Both the position numbers and the translations under genes were made by a program. The notes under the pieces are model-generated. The model had not been told where the DNA came from. It did no database searches and saw only the letters and a list, made by a program, of their open reading frames with translations. Positions 19,150-28,634 of a DNA stretch of 64,000 nucleotides are shown one piece after another. The stretch comes from Roseicyclus sp. GTDB taxonomy: Bacteria; Pseudomonadota; Alphaproteobacteria; Rhodobacterales; Rhodobacteraceae. How positions within the stretch are numbered: position 1 is the stretch's first letter; each line of letters starts with the position of its first letter. The stretch spans positions 1-64,000 of the forward strand of contig JAGYLB010000093.1 of the NCBI GenBank assembly GCA_018401055.1. The letters are read 5' to 3'.

Positions 19150-19849
19150 TCACGCCGCAGGCTTACGCGCGATCCCCATGTAGAGGACCACGGTCAGTGG
19201 TAAGGGACCAAAGGTCAGGTCGAACCGCCGGTTCACCCCGCGCGGGCCAAGGCCGGTGATCGGCCCCGGCACCAGCCCCGCGCCCTGCATGGCTTGGCGC
19301 AATTCGGCAGGCCGGATGAACAGCGCCGGGTCATGCGTGCCGCGCGGCAACAGCCGCAAGATGTCCTCGGCGATGGTGATCGTGGCCAGCCGCGCCAGCG
19401 GGTTGCGGTTGATGGTGTCGAACAAGAACAGCCCGCCGGGCCGTAGCACGCGGGCGATCTCGGCCATCACCTTTTGCAGATCGGCGACATGTTCCAGCAC
19501 ATCGACACAGACCACCGCGTCGAAGTCCGCGTCACCATAGGGCAGCGCTTCGCCCACGCCCACGTCATAGCCGATGCGCAGCCCCGTGGCGCGGGCATGG
19601 GCGCGGGCGGCGTCGATGGCGGCGGTGGCGGGGTCGATGCCCGTCACATGCGCGCCGCGCCGCCAGCGCCTCGGCCATGAAGCCGCCCGCGCAGCCCAGA
19701 TCCAGCACAGTCTTGCCCTGCCAGTCGATATGGCGGTCGAACCACGCCAGCCGCCCCGGCACGAGGTTCTTGAGCGTGCGCACCCAGCGCACCTCATCCG
19801 ACCACCAATCCTCGGCGACCTTGTCGTAGATGGTCAGGTCATTGCGCAT
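19150..19849 (-). CDS. UbiG-like class I methyltransferase (frameshift near 19660)
   Basis: About 232 residues. Motif I is TVLDLGCAGGFMAEALAARGAHVTGIDP, followed by ALPYGDADFDAVVCVDVLEHV, RVLRPGGLFLFDTINRNPLARL and a C-terminal TVVLYMGIARKP. These are hallmarks of 3-demethylubiquinol methyltransferases and their paralogues. The N-terminus NDLTIYDKVAEDWWSDEVRWVRTL is that of the paralogue rather than canonical UbiG, so the acceptor may not be a ubiquinone precursor. The break near 19660 falls in a CGCGCCGC tract. The start at 19849 has AAGGA upstream and overlaps the preceding gene by eleven bases. Confidence 0.75.
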
Positions 19850-20680
19850 GGGGGCGGTCCTTTTGGTCATGCCGGGTCAGGCGGGGCAGGGCATAGGGCA
19901 CGGCATCGCGGTAGGTCTCGAACCGCGCGCCGTAGCGTTTGACAAAGCGGCGTTCCTTGAGGCGCGGGGCCATCAGACAATAAGCGGTATAGCTGATCGC
20001 AAGGGCCAGTTGGTCGGGCGTCCAGACCGGCACCGTCCAGAGTGTCAGGGCAAAAGCCACATAGATCGGCTGGCGGATCACGCGAAACAGCCCCCCGGTC
20101 GGCATGTCGGGAAAGACCGGCCGGATGCGCGCCATCAGCGACATCCACCCCAGAGCGCCTGATTGCACCTCGGCCCCGGCGTCGAAACTGGCCTTGAGCA
20201 AGATCAGCCAGCTTGCGCCATAAAGTGCTGTCATCGCCCAAAGCGCCACGCCCTCGGCCCGCCACCAGATGATCCCCGAGGGCGTCCAGAGCGCAAACAG
20301 CGCCAGCAGTTGGGCGGAGGCGATGATCGCATAGGTGGTGGTGGCCAGCGTCGCGCCATGCGGTCCGGGGATCAGACGCGCCAAAACCCGCCCGCCGCGT
20401 CCCGTGAGCAGCAAGGAATGCACAGCCGGAAACTGCACGATCAGCGCCGCATTGGCGAGCATGGCCCAAGGCCATGGCACGGACCCAAGGCTTTCGCTCA
20501 GGCCAAAGAACATCGCCACGATCATCGCCAGAACCCCCAGCGCAAAGACCGTGTGGCAGATCACGCCGAGGCTGAGCGCCAGCGCAATCCGCCCCGCGCC
20601 GGGCGGCGGGCGCAGGCCGCCCCGATCAACGCCAGAAGCCGGGCGATGCGGGGGTCATGCAGCAGGGTGCGCAGGCTCAT
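19839..20680 (-). CDS. Integral-membrane methyltransferase-like protein, NnrU/MddA/ICMT family (frameshift near 20600)
   Basis: About 280 residues with five or six hydrophobic helices. The C-terminal IRQPIYVAFALTLWTVPVW and the RLKERRFVKRYGARFETYRDAVPY stretch match the phospholipid-methyltransferase/isoprenylcysteine-methyltransferase fold that includes MddA (methanethiol methyltransferase) and NnrU. The N-terminal piece MSLRTLLHDPRIARLLALIG is joined through a shift near 20600. Its ATG overlaps the photolyase stop (ATGA), so the two are coupled. Which thiol, lipid or quinone it methylates cannot be read. Confidence 0.7.
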
Positions 20681-21899
20681 GTCAGGCCCGTCTCGTGCAA
20701 GATGCGGGGGATGGCCTGTTTGACCTTGAAAAACCCCGCCGTGGCATGGGGCCAGATCGCGCTGTCCCAGTCGCGCCGCCATTCGGCAAGCGTGATGCCC
20801 TTGGCGGCCAGATGGGGCCGCGCCTCGTCCAGCCAGTCGAACAGCGGGCCGCGCGTCACATAGGGCGTGACGATCTGGCGTCGCCCGGCCTTGGCGGCCC
20901 AATCCGCCAGCCCCCGGATGATCGGCGCGCAGGCCCTCGACCGCGCGCCGCCCAGCCGGGCACCGGCATCGGCCAGCGCACCCGCCTCAAAGCCGCGTGA
21001 CCAGATCGGACACGGGCAGGGGATCGCAGGTGGCTGGCCGCCAGTGTCGCCACCCCGCGCAGGTCGAGGGCCGCAAGGTCGAAATCCTCCACCCGGCAAT
21101 CCTCGTCGGTGATCAAAAGCACGCTGGGCCGCGCCGTGTCGGGCGCGGTAACGCCGCGCAGCGGCAAGACCGAGGGCAGCCCCTCTGGTTCTGTCGCCTC
21201 CAACCCCTCCGTCACCTCGGCCAGATCCGAGGGGCGGGGCGCAAAGCGGCCATTCGTGAAGGTGGCGATATTGTCGGCGCGCGCCGGATAGGGCTTGCCC
21301 CGCGTGTGCAGCCCCGCGACCCAGCGCCAGCCCAAAGTGTTCGACGCCGCATCGCCGTCCAGAAGGTGGCGATAGAAGAAATCGGCCCCCAGCCGCCACG
21401 GCAGGCCCAGCGTGAAGATCCAGATCGAGGCGAACCACATCCGTGCATGGTTGTGCAGATAGCCCGTCTCGACCAGTTCCGTGGCCCATGCGTCGAAACA
21501 GGCGAGCCCCGTTTGCCCGTCTATGGCGCGTTCCACGTTGCGCCTCAGGCGGCGGTCCCGCTCCAGCGCTGCCAGATCGGCCTGAAGGCCCTGCACATAG
21601 CTGTCCCAGATCTGCGGGCGGCGTTCCAGCCAGCCCTTGAAATAGCCGCGCCAGATCACCTCTTGCACGAATTTCTCGGATTGCTCGGGGCCATGCGCGG
21701 CAAGGGCCGCTGCTACCACCTCTGGTTCCAGCACCAGCCTGCGCCGGATGTAGGGCGACAACACCGACACGGCGCTGTGCGCCCCCGGCCCGTGGTCGGT
21801 GTTGCGGCCATTGGCATAGCGCCGCCCCATGCGCGGGGTGAAAAGCGCCAGCCGGGTTTCGCCCTCGGCGCGGGTCGGGGTCCAGTCGGTCATCGTCAT
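20677..21899 (-). CDS. Photolyase/cryptochrome-like FAD protein with the FAD domain at the N-terminus (frameshift near 21000)
   Basis: About 407 residues. The photolyase FAD-binding domain starts almost at once: GRNTDHGPGAHSAVSVLSPY, KFVQEVIWRGYFKGWLE, YLHNHARMWFASIWIFTLG and the strongly conserved DGDAASNTLGWRWVAGLHTR. The usual N-terminal antenna domain is missing. Instead, SVLLITDEDCRVEDFDL and a second alpha/beta-looking region of about 150 residues follow after residue 240. The break near 21000 may be two close indels. The start is at 21899. It heads the coupled group photolyase-like, membrane methyltransferase, UbiG-like. DNA repair, photoreception or another flavin role are all possible. 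Confidence 0.75.
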
Positions 21900-22026
21900 C
21901 TTGCCTGTTGCTCTCGCGGCGGAGATGACGCGCCGGGGCGCGATTTCAACGCGGCAGATGGCACAGGGCCTGCTTCAAGATGTCCGGGCCCGATCTTGCC
22001 CCCGAGCCCGCCCCCGGGCGCTCCGC

Positions 22027-23101
22027 TCAGTCCGCTCCTGAGAGCCTTTGCAATCCCGCGGACATTTGCGCGAAGGCCTCGGTGTCTTCCTGCCCTTCCT
22101 TGCGATAGCCAAACAGCTGCAAGATCAGCGCGCCCCTCGGCGGTAAAGGCCTCAAGGCTCAGCGCCGGGCCGCGCCGGGTGGGCTTTCGACCAGCCACAG
22201 CTCGGCCACCTGATCAAGCCGCAGATGCAGGTTGAACCTCGGGTCGAGCACGTTTTGCCACGGCCCCATTTCCTTGAGCGTTTCGATCCGGCCGCCGTGG
22301 ATCTGGATGCAGCCTGCATTGCCGACAAAGATCATTACCGGCACCGCCGACCCTGCGCAGGCGATCAGGGCGGCGTTCAGCGCCGAAGGGTCCAACGGCA
22401 CGGCAAAAGGCGCACCCGCGATGCGGTAGGCCCCGAGCCGGTTTATCTTGAGGCGCGAGACCAGCCGCAAGAACTGATGCGTGTCGGTCATCTCGGCCCA
22501 TGCCGCGCGCAATTCCCCCACTTTGTCGGGGCGCGCCTTGGCAGCTTCGACCGGTACAGGCAGGGGCAAGCGCCAGCCGGTCGGACGTGTCGCCGGTGGC
22601 AAGATCGGAAACCGCCCTGTCCCATGCGGCCAGATCGGTGCCCGCGCGGGGATAGATCTTGTGCATCGCCACCCCGCTGGCGTCAAAAACCTGCAGGCTG
22701 CGCGACGGACCCGTGCCGCTGTCGTTTCGGGTGGCAAAGCCGTGCACCCAATGGGCGGGAAAGATCCGCAAATCGATCTCGGGGCCCAGAACCATCGCCG
22801 CGTGATCGCCGGGGTGAAAGGCGCGATAGGTGCCGGTCCGCTCGTGCACGGCGGCCCCGTTGCGGGTCAGCGCCATAGCCTCGCCAAGCGTGCAGACCGC
22901 GAGGCATCAGCCGGTCGGGATGCGCCGCAATCTTGGTCGCTCCGTGGCCTACCTGTGCGGCCATGAGATCAGCCTCGGCCACGCATAGGCTTTGGGCCAG
23001 ATCGCGCGGGCGCAAGGTCGCATCGGCCAGCGCCTTGCGCAGATCGGCGGGGCTGGGTCGGGAGTGGGCGAGGGGGCGGCCAGAGGCATGCTGTGCTCCA
23101 T
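22027..23101 (-). CDS. hmuS: Hemin-degrading/heme-trafficking protein HmuS (at least five frameshifts)
   Basis: About 358 residues when joined, the normal HmuS/HemS length. Segments in order: ADLRKALADATLRPRDLAQS, EADLMAAQVGHGATKI, MALTRNGAAVHERTGTYRAF, IDLRIFPAHWVHGFATRN, SLQVFDASGVAMHKIYPR, EMTDTHQFLRLVSRLKINR, PVMIFVGNAGCIQIHGGRIE, then VLDPRFNLHLRLDQVAELWLVE. Breaks are near 23055, 22900, 22560, 22185 and 22128. It is cytoplasmic and accepts heme from the HmuTUV importer. Starts at 23101 or 23089 (the latter has GGAG upstream). Divergent from the ExbB/TonB operon across an iron-box-like site. Confidence 0.8.
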
Positions 23102-23157
23102 GTCGGGGAAACCGGACTGGGGCTGGGGCTGCGTGCAAGCAGGGGCCTCGCTGTTGT

Positions 23158-23172
23158 TGACAAAATTAGTCG
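23158..23172. promoter_or_regulatory. Iron-box-like site between hmuS and the Exb/TonB operon
   Basis: TGACAAAATTAGTCG fits a TGA-N9-TCA-type dyad except for the last base. The TTGACA at 23157-23162 could serve as the -35 element of the plus-strand promoter, so repressor binding would block it. The same motif occurs in perfect form in front of hmuT and in diverged form in front of the receptor. Confidence 0.6.
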
Positions 23173-23280
23173 GCTTTTGTAGCCGGATCAAGCGCGCTGT
23201 CGGTCCAATGCCCCGATGGCCCGCATCGCAAGCCCGCAAGGCGCCAGCCCATCCCGCCCCTCGATCCTGCCGGTGATCCC

Positions 23281-23686
23281 ATGCGCCTTGTTCTCTTGAC
23301 GTGTTGCCTGCTTCTGCCTGCCCATCTCGCGCTTGCCCAGGAGCCGCCCGGCCGTCTTGCGCTGGAATTGAACCGGATCGATCTGCTCGACGGCGCGTGC
23401 CGGCTGACCTTTCTGACGCTCAACAGCCTTGGCGCCGATCTTGACGCGCTGTCGGTCGAAACCGTGCTGATCGACACCTAAGGGTCGGGTCGAGCGCCTG
23501 ACACTCTTTGACTTCGGCGCCTTGCCCGACGGCGTGCCACGCGTGCGCCAGTTCGACATTCCGGGCCTCGCCTGCGAGGGGCTGGGCCGCGTCTTGATCA
23601 ATGGCGTGGCGACATGCAGCCCGGCCGATGGCTGCGCGATGGGGCTCGAGCTGTCGACGCGCACGGATGTTGAGGTGATCGGATGA
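23281..23686 (+). CDS. Secreted small protein of the heme/TonB operon, function unknown (frameshift near 23480)
   Basis: About 134 residues. A clear signal peptide (LVLLTCCLLLPAHLALAQE) is followed by RLALELNRIDLLDGACRLTFLT and, after the shift, RVERLTLFDFGALPDGVPRVRQFDIPG and three cysteines in total in the mature part (GACR, LACEG, TCSPADGCAM add up to a possible disulphide pattern). I do not recognise a named family. It is the first gene of the ExbB/ExbD/TonB operon, and its stop overlaps exbB (ATGA), so it is probably a periplasmic accessory of heme uptake. Confidence 0.65.
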
Positions 23687-24363
23687 GCGCCCTCGATCTT
23701 CTGCCCGCCCGTCTGGCAGCTTTGGCCGATCTTGGGGGGCCGGTCATCGTGATCTTGCTTGCGCTTTCCGTCGTCGCTCTCGCCTGCATCTTGTGGAAGC
23801 TCTGGCAATTCCGTGCGCTGGGCGTGGGGCGCCATGCCGAGATCTTGCGCGCGATGGCGGCGCTCGATGCAGGCGACAGGCGGGGGGCGGCGGAGGCGCT
23901 TGCGCGCAGCCCCAACCATCTGGCGCCGGTCCTGATCGCCGCCTTGCAGGGCGATGCGTCGGGCAAACCACGCCTGATCGCCATGGCCGAGGCGCGGCTG
24001 GCCGAGGTCGCGCGCGGGTTCCGCCTGCTCGACAGCATCGCGCAGGTGGCGCCGCTCTTGGGTCTCTTCGGCACGGTTCTGGGCATGATCGACGCCTTTC
24101 GGGCCTTGCAGGCGGCGGGCGATGCGGTCGATCCCTCGATCCTTGCGGGCGGCATCTGGGTCGCGCTTTTGACCACGGCGGCGGGGCTGGCCGTCGCCAT
24201 GCCGACCGGTCTGGCGCTGGGCTATTTCGAAAGCCGCGCGGCGCAGGAGCGCGGCCGGATCGATCTTGCGCTCGAAACCCTGTGCCACCCGATGCGGGGC
24301 GCGCAACCCGGGGCGCTTTCGCCGACCTATCCGCTGCAGCCCGTGTTCGCTCATGTCCCTTAG
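23683..24363 (+). CDS. exbB: ExbB/TolQ/MotA-type proton channel protein
   Basis: 226 residues, intact. The first helix is at residues 20-42 (GGPVIVILLALSVVALACILWKLW). The conserved core is LLDSIAQVAPLLGLFGTVLGMIDAFRAL, followed by GGIWVALLTTAAGLAVAMPTGLALGYFE, the two helices that line the proton path. It forms the energy-transducing complex with the ExbD proteins and TonB in the inner membrane to drive the heme receptor. It starts four bases inside the preceding gene and overlaps exbD by eleven bases, so expression is tightly coupled. Confidence 0.88.
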   Translation: MSALDLLPARLAALADLGGPVIVILLALSVVALACILWKLWQFRALGVGRHAEILRAMAALDAGDRRGAAEALARSPNHLAPVLIAALQGDASGKPRLIAMAEARLAEVARGFRLLDSIAQVAPLLGLFGTVLGMIDAFRALQAAGDAVDPSILAGGIWVALLTTAAGLAVAMPTGLALGYFESRAAQERGRIDLALETLCHPMRGAQPGALSPTYPLQPVFAHVP

Positions 24364-24740
24364 GCAAACCCCATGGCGCCGCCGCCCCATCGCGCTGACG
24401 CCGCTGATCGACATCATCTTCTTGCTGCTTCTTTTCTTCATGCTCAGCTCGACCTTCACCCGCTTTGCCGAGCTGCCGCTGTCGCAGGCAGGCACAGGCG
24501 CTGCCCAAGGTGCAGCACCGCTTTTCGTGCAGCTGCGCCCCCAAGACGTCATGCTGAACGGGGTGGCTGTGCCGCTCGATGATCTGCCATCGGCCATCGC
24601 GGCGCTGGCCCCGCCCGCGGCGGAGGGCGCGCAAACGCTGCTCGTCACGCTTTGCGCCCGAGGTCACATCGCAACGGCTTGTCGATCTGCTGACCCGCCT
24701 GCGCGGCCTGCCCGGTCTTGCCGTCAGCGTGCTGGACTAG
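24353..24740 (+). CDS. exbD: ExbD-type energy-transducing protein, first copy (frameshift near 24655)
   Basis: About 128 residues. The single N-terminal helix carries the protonatable aspartate: PIALTPLIDIIFLLLLFFMLSSTF, with the D of PLID the key residue of ExbD/TolR. The periplasmic part continues to TLLVTLCPEVTSQRLVDLLTRLRGLPGLAVSVLD when the shift near 24655 is corrected. It overlaps exbB upstream and is separated by four bases from a second ExbD gene. Confidence 0.82.
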
Positions 24741-24744
24741 ACTG

Positions 24745-25142
24745 ATGGCGCTGGCCCCGATCCCCCCGCGCCGCAGGCCCGACCCGATGATCGCGCTCAT
24801 CAACATCGTGTTCCTGATGCTGGTGTTCTTCTTGGTCGCTGCCGCCGTCGCCCCCCCGCTCGAACGTGGGGTGGCACTGGTGCAGGCCAACAGGCTGGAG
24901 GGGCGCGCGCCACCCGATGCTGCTGTCATCTTTGCCGATGGCACGATGCTCTATCGCGGGGCCGAGGATCACGTCGGGCGGCTATCTGGCGGCCCGCCTG
25001 TCCGAGACGCGCGGGGGTGCCGGGCTGCGGCTGGTGCCCGACCGCGACCTGCCCGCCGCGCAGCTGCTGGCCATCGCCACCGATCTGCGCCGTGCAGGCG
25101 CGGCCGAGATCTGGATCGTGACCGAAAGGGGCTCTGCGGTGA
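24745..25142 (+). CDS. ExbD-like protein, second copy (frameshift near 24975)
   Basis: About 132 residues. The helix is PDPMIALINIVFLMLVFFLVAAAVA. The usual aspartate position reads asparagine (LINI rather than LIDI), so this copy lacks the protonatable residue. After the shift near 24975 it continues YLAARLSETRGGAGLRLVPDRDLPAAQLLAIATDLRRAGAAEIWIV. Heterodimeric ExbD pairs with one aspartate-less partner are plausible. The end near 25142 is tentative because of another possible indel in AAAGGGG. Confidence 0.7.
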
Positions 25143-26040
25143 CCCGCTCGGGCGGGGGCGGTGGCCAGCGCGGCGGCGCTGGTCTCCGGTCGGTCTGCAT
25201 GCGGGCGGGTTGATCGCGCTGGCCCCGCGCCGCCCCAAACGCTGGCCGGTGGGCCGCCGCAGCTGGCGATGCTCAGCACCGGGTTCGAGGATGCGGTGGC
25301 GGGCGGGGTCATGGGCACCACCGACCCTGTGCGCACCGATCCGGTCGCCCCGCAACGGTCGATGCGCTGTCTGCACCCGTTCGAGAAACCTTGCAGGCCG
25401 TGACGCCCCCGCGCCTCCCCCTGCGCCTTCCGTGGCCAGTGTCTCCACCACTGTTCTCGCGCCCGTTCAGCAGGCCGTCGCACCGACCGTTCCAGCCGCA
25501 ACGACACCAACCGCTCAAACCACCCCCGCAGCGCCGCCCGAGACCGTCCTCGCCCGCGATGCCCCTGTCGCGCAGACCCCGACCGAGGATACGCCGCGCC
25601 CACAACCGCGCGCGGACCGGCCTGATCCCCAGCCGCACGCCCAGACCCCACCCAGACAGACGGCCCCGGCCCCGCAGGGCGACGCAGCCGAGACGCGGCG
25701 CGCGGGCGATACCGGGGGCGCGGCGCAAGGCAACGCCCCGCACGCAGTCAGGCGTAGGCGGGCAGGCGGCCAGCGACGGGCGCGCCGCCGCCGAATATCC
25801 GCAACGCGTCAGCCGCCATCTCGCGCGCCTCAACCGGCCCGATGCGCGCTGACGGGGCCGCGATCATCGCCTTCACCATCGCGCCCTGATGGCGGTCTGG
25901 CAGCCGTGTCCATCGCGCAATCCTCGGGCCAGCCCGAGTTCGACCGTCTCGCCATCGCCTATATCCAGCGCGGCGCTCCCTTTCCGGCCCCGCCCGCAGG
26001 CGCACAACGCAGCTACAATGTCACGGTCCGTGGCCGCTGA
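25139..26040 (+). CDS. tonB: TonB-like protein (several frameshifts 25165-25860)
   Basis: About 300 residues when joined. The N-terminal membrane anchor is near ASAAALVSG and AGGLIALAPRRP, then a long periplasmic proline/alanine/threonine-rich spacer (APPPAPSVASVSTTVLAPV, PQPRADRPDPQPHAQTPPRQ) and the C-terminal TonB fold: EYPQRVSRHLARLNRP, IIAFTIAPDGGLAAVSIAQSSGQPEFDRLAIAYIQRGAPFPAPP. It spans the periplasm and touches the TonB box of the receptor encoded next. The GTG at 25139 overlapping the ExbD end is my start. Breaks near 25165, 25390, 25750 and 25855 make the exact residue count uncertain. Confidence 0.75.
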
Positions 26041-26062
26041 CGGCAAAGGCGGCCCGACCGGA

Positions 26063-26079
26063 CAGTCTAATCTTGACAG
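26063..26079. promoter_or_regulatory. Diverged iron-box-like site and -35 of the receptor promoter
   Basis: Read on the minus strand, CTGTCAAGATTAGACTG shares TGnCnAnnTTAGnC with the two better sites in this island. TTGACA at 26073-26078 lies inside it and is followed by an AT-rich TTTTTGTAAGAATTATTAA, a likely -10 region. It is 96 bases upstream of the receptor start. Confidence 0.5.
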
Positions 26080-26174
26080 TTTTTGTAAGAATTATTAACC
26101 CATCCCACGGACCCGCGACCCACCGCCTCCGGCAGGCCTGCATCATCTCACGCAGACAGCATACGGAGGGCGGC

Positions 26175-28185
26175 ATGCGTCGCATCACCCATCTTTTGAC
26201 CACGGCATTGGTTGCGGTCGCAGGCCATGGCGCGCAGGCGCAGACCCAAGAGCTTGGCTTCACCCTCGATCCCATCTTGCTCGGTTCGGCCTTCCGCGAT
26301 GATCGCGCGCTGCTCGATGCGCCGGTCGCCGCGACCGTGCTTGACGCAGACGCACTGGCCAACCGGCAAGCCGCCGGATTCGAGGCGCTGATCGGCGACA
26401 TTCCCGGCCTGACGATCGACGGCGGCCCGCGCGGCATGGCGCAAGAGCCCAATATCCGCGGCTTTCGGGACCAGCAGATCGTGCTGCGCTTCGATGGCGG
26501 GCGCTTCAACTACAGCCAGGGCCATCGCGGGCGCTTTTTCGTCGATCCCGCGCTGATCGGACGGGTCGAGGTGGTGCGCGGCGGCGGATCGACCCTGTTC
26601 GGATCGGGCGCGCTGGGCGGCGTGATCTCGGTCGAGACGAGTGGATGTGGCCGACCTGATCCAGCCCGGTCAGACCATGGGCGGGCGGGTCAACCTTGGC
26701 TACAGCAGCAATGGCGAACGGGCGACGGCAAACACCACGCTTTTCGCCGATTACGGCGGTTTTGACGCGCTCCTGTTTCTGGGCACGCGCCAGATGGGCG
26801 CCGATGTCGAAACGGGCGGCGGCGCGCACGGTGCCGTTTTCCCAACTCGACAGCTTCAACGGCATGCTCCAAGCTGGGCTTCGAGCGCGTCGCAAGACAG
26901 CCGGATCGAGCTGAGCTTCTCGCGCTTTCTCGATGACGGGCTTGTGCCCTCCAACGCCAACGGTCTTGCCGGCCCCGGAAACCCGGTCGTCGATCGCGCG
27001 GCGCAGGTCGACAGCTTTCGCCTGACGTGGGATTACGCGCCCGCAGGGTCCGACCTGATCGACCTGTCGGTCCTGTTCTATGCCGAACGGCTGGGCATCA
27101 CCGAAACCCGTGTCGACACACCGCGTCTGGATGACACGACCTACGACACCACCGGGCTTGAGATCACCAACCGCTCCAGCCTGTCGCTGGGCGTGCCGGT
27201 CGATCTGGTCTACGGGATCGAGATCTTGCGCGACACCCAGCAGGGCCTGCGCAACGGCGCGCCGCGCCCGGCCTTTCCCGATGCCGAGGCGACGACCATC
27301 GCCGGTTTCGTTGAAGGCACCTTTGCGCTTGGCCCGCAATTCGACCTGATCGCGGGCCTGCGCTACGACCGCTACGACCGCGACCCCGATGATCCCGCGC
27401 TGTCTAGCGTGACGAACGAATTCCTGTCGCCACGGCTGGGCCTGAGCTACCGGCCGACCGAGGATTGGCAGGTCTATGCCAACCTGTCGCGCGCCTTTCG
27501 CGCGCCGTCCCTGACCGAGCTCTACAACAGCGGTCTGCATTTCCCGGGCAATCCCTTCGGCTTTCCGCCCAACAACTTCTTCGTGCCCAACCCCAACCTG
27601 CGCCCCGAGGCCTCGACCCAGGTCGAGATCGGCGCGCGGCTGGATCGGGCGGGCCAATGGCGCGACGGCGACCGGCTGAGTTTTGCGGCCAGTGCCTATT
27701 ACGCCGATGCGACCGATTACATCGACCAGACCGTCAGCATCGCGGGCGGCACCACGACCTTCGTCAATGTCGATGCGCGGCTCTGGGGCTTCGAGGCCGA
27801 GGTGGATTACGACGCGGGCGACTGGTTTGTCGGCGCGGGTCTGGGCATCGCGCGCGGGCAATCCAGCGACGGGTTCGCGCTGGGTTCCTTGCCGCAAGAC
27901 GGGCTGACGCTCACGGCAGGGTTCCGCCCGACGCAAGATTGGGAACTGGGCGCGCGCGCCACGCTGGCCGCCGAGCAAGACCGTCTGCCCGCGGGCGGCA
28001 CGGCTGGACCGGGTTACGAATTGCTCGACCTGTTCGCGACCTTCGCGCCGGACCGGGGCGCGCTGGCGGGCAGCACGATCCGTATCGGCCTCGATAACGT
28101 CTTTGACGAAAGCTACACGATCTATCCCAACGGCTTGCCGCAAACGGGGCGCAGTCTGCAGATCACGGCCAGCTTCACCTTCTGA
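26175..28185 (+). CDS. TonB-dependent heme receptor HmuR-like (frameshifts near 26637 and 26835-26885)
   Basis: About 669 residues. A signal peptide (residues 1-22, ending AQAQ) is followed by the plug domain with EPNIRGFRDQQIVLRFDGGRFNY and VRGGGSTLFGSGALGGVISVET. The barrel carries the two signatures of heme receptors, FRAPSLTELY and NPNLRPE, and ends with an aromatic residue (ASFTF), as outer-membrane barrels do. It imports heme across the outer membrane using ExbB/ExbD/TonB energy. Breaks at 26637 and a cluster at 26835-26885 shuffle a short plug/barrel region among frames. GGAGGG precedes the ATG. Confidence 0.88.
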
Positions 28186-28207
28186 CGGTGCAGGGCCAGC
28201 ATAACGA

Positions 28208-28242
28208 AAAACCGCCGCGAGCCATCGGCGCGCGGCGGTTTT
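28208..28242. terminator. Bidirectional intrinsic terminator between the receptor and the heme monooxygenase
   Basis: AAAACCGCCGCG at 28208-28219 pairs perfectly with 28231-28242 over an 11-base loop and is followed by TTTTGTTTTT on the plus strand and preceded by an A run for the minus strand. It closes the receptor gene (stop 28185) and the convergent operon that ends at 28270. Confidence 0.9.
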
Positions 28243-28269
28243 GTTTTTCTAGGGCGGGGCGTAACCGTC

Positions 28270-28599
28270 TCAAGCTGCGGCCGTGCGGGAAATCTGCTGG
28301 ATCGCGGTAAAGCCCTCGAAGCTCGGTTGCCCCTCGTGCAGCTTGCGGGTGCTGCCCGCATTGGCATGGGCCGCGCGGAACTGCTCAGACCTTGTCCATG
28401 CGGAAAAAGCCGCCTCGCTTTCCCACACGGTGTGGGAGGCATAGAGGATTGTGCCATCCTCGCGTTCCTTGCTCTTGAGCATGTGGAATTCGACAAAGCC
28501 CTCCATCTCCTTCAGGTGGCTGTCGCGGCCCAGCCAGAGCGCCTCGAAGGCATCGGCATTCTCGGGGCGGACGGTGAAGCGGTTCATGGCTAGATACAT
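28270..28599 (-). CDS. Antibiotic-biosynthesis-monooxygenase-fold heme-degrading protein (IsdG/HmuQ-like)
   Basis: 109 residues, intact. The ABM dimeric alpha/beta-barrel fold begins MYLAMNRFTVRPENADAFE. The IsdG-type catalytic set can be placed: Asn6, Trp68 (AFSAWTRSEQF) and His78 (RAAHANAG), almost at the spacing of Asn7/Trp66/His76 in IsdG. It should cleave or sequester imported heme in the cytoplasm. GGAGAG precedes the ATG at 28599. It lies just downstream of hmuV, at the end of the hmuTUV operon, so a heme role is likely. Confidence 0.8.
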   Translation of the reverse strand: MYLAMNRFTVRPENADAFEALWLGRDSHLKEMEGFVEFHMLKSKEREDGTILYASHTVWESEAAFSAWTRSEQFRAAHANAGSTRKLHEGQPSFEGFTAIQQISRTAAA

Positions 28600-28634
28600 C
28601 GGTCTCTCCTTCTGGTCTTGGTGGTGGATGTAAC

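Noticed and set aside
26506..28143. A 545-codon minus-strand frame over the heme receptor
   Set aside because: Antisense to a barrel protein with FRAP and NPNL signatures; no start signal or domain.
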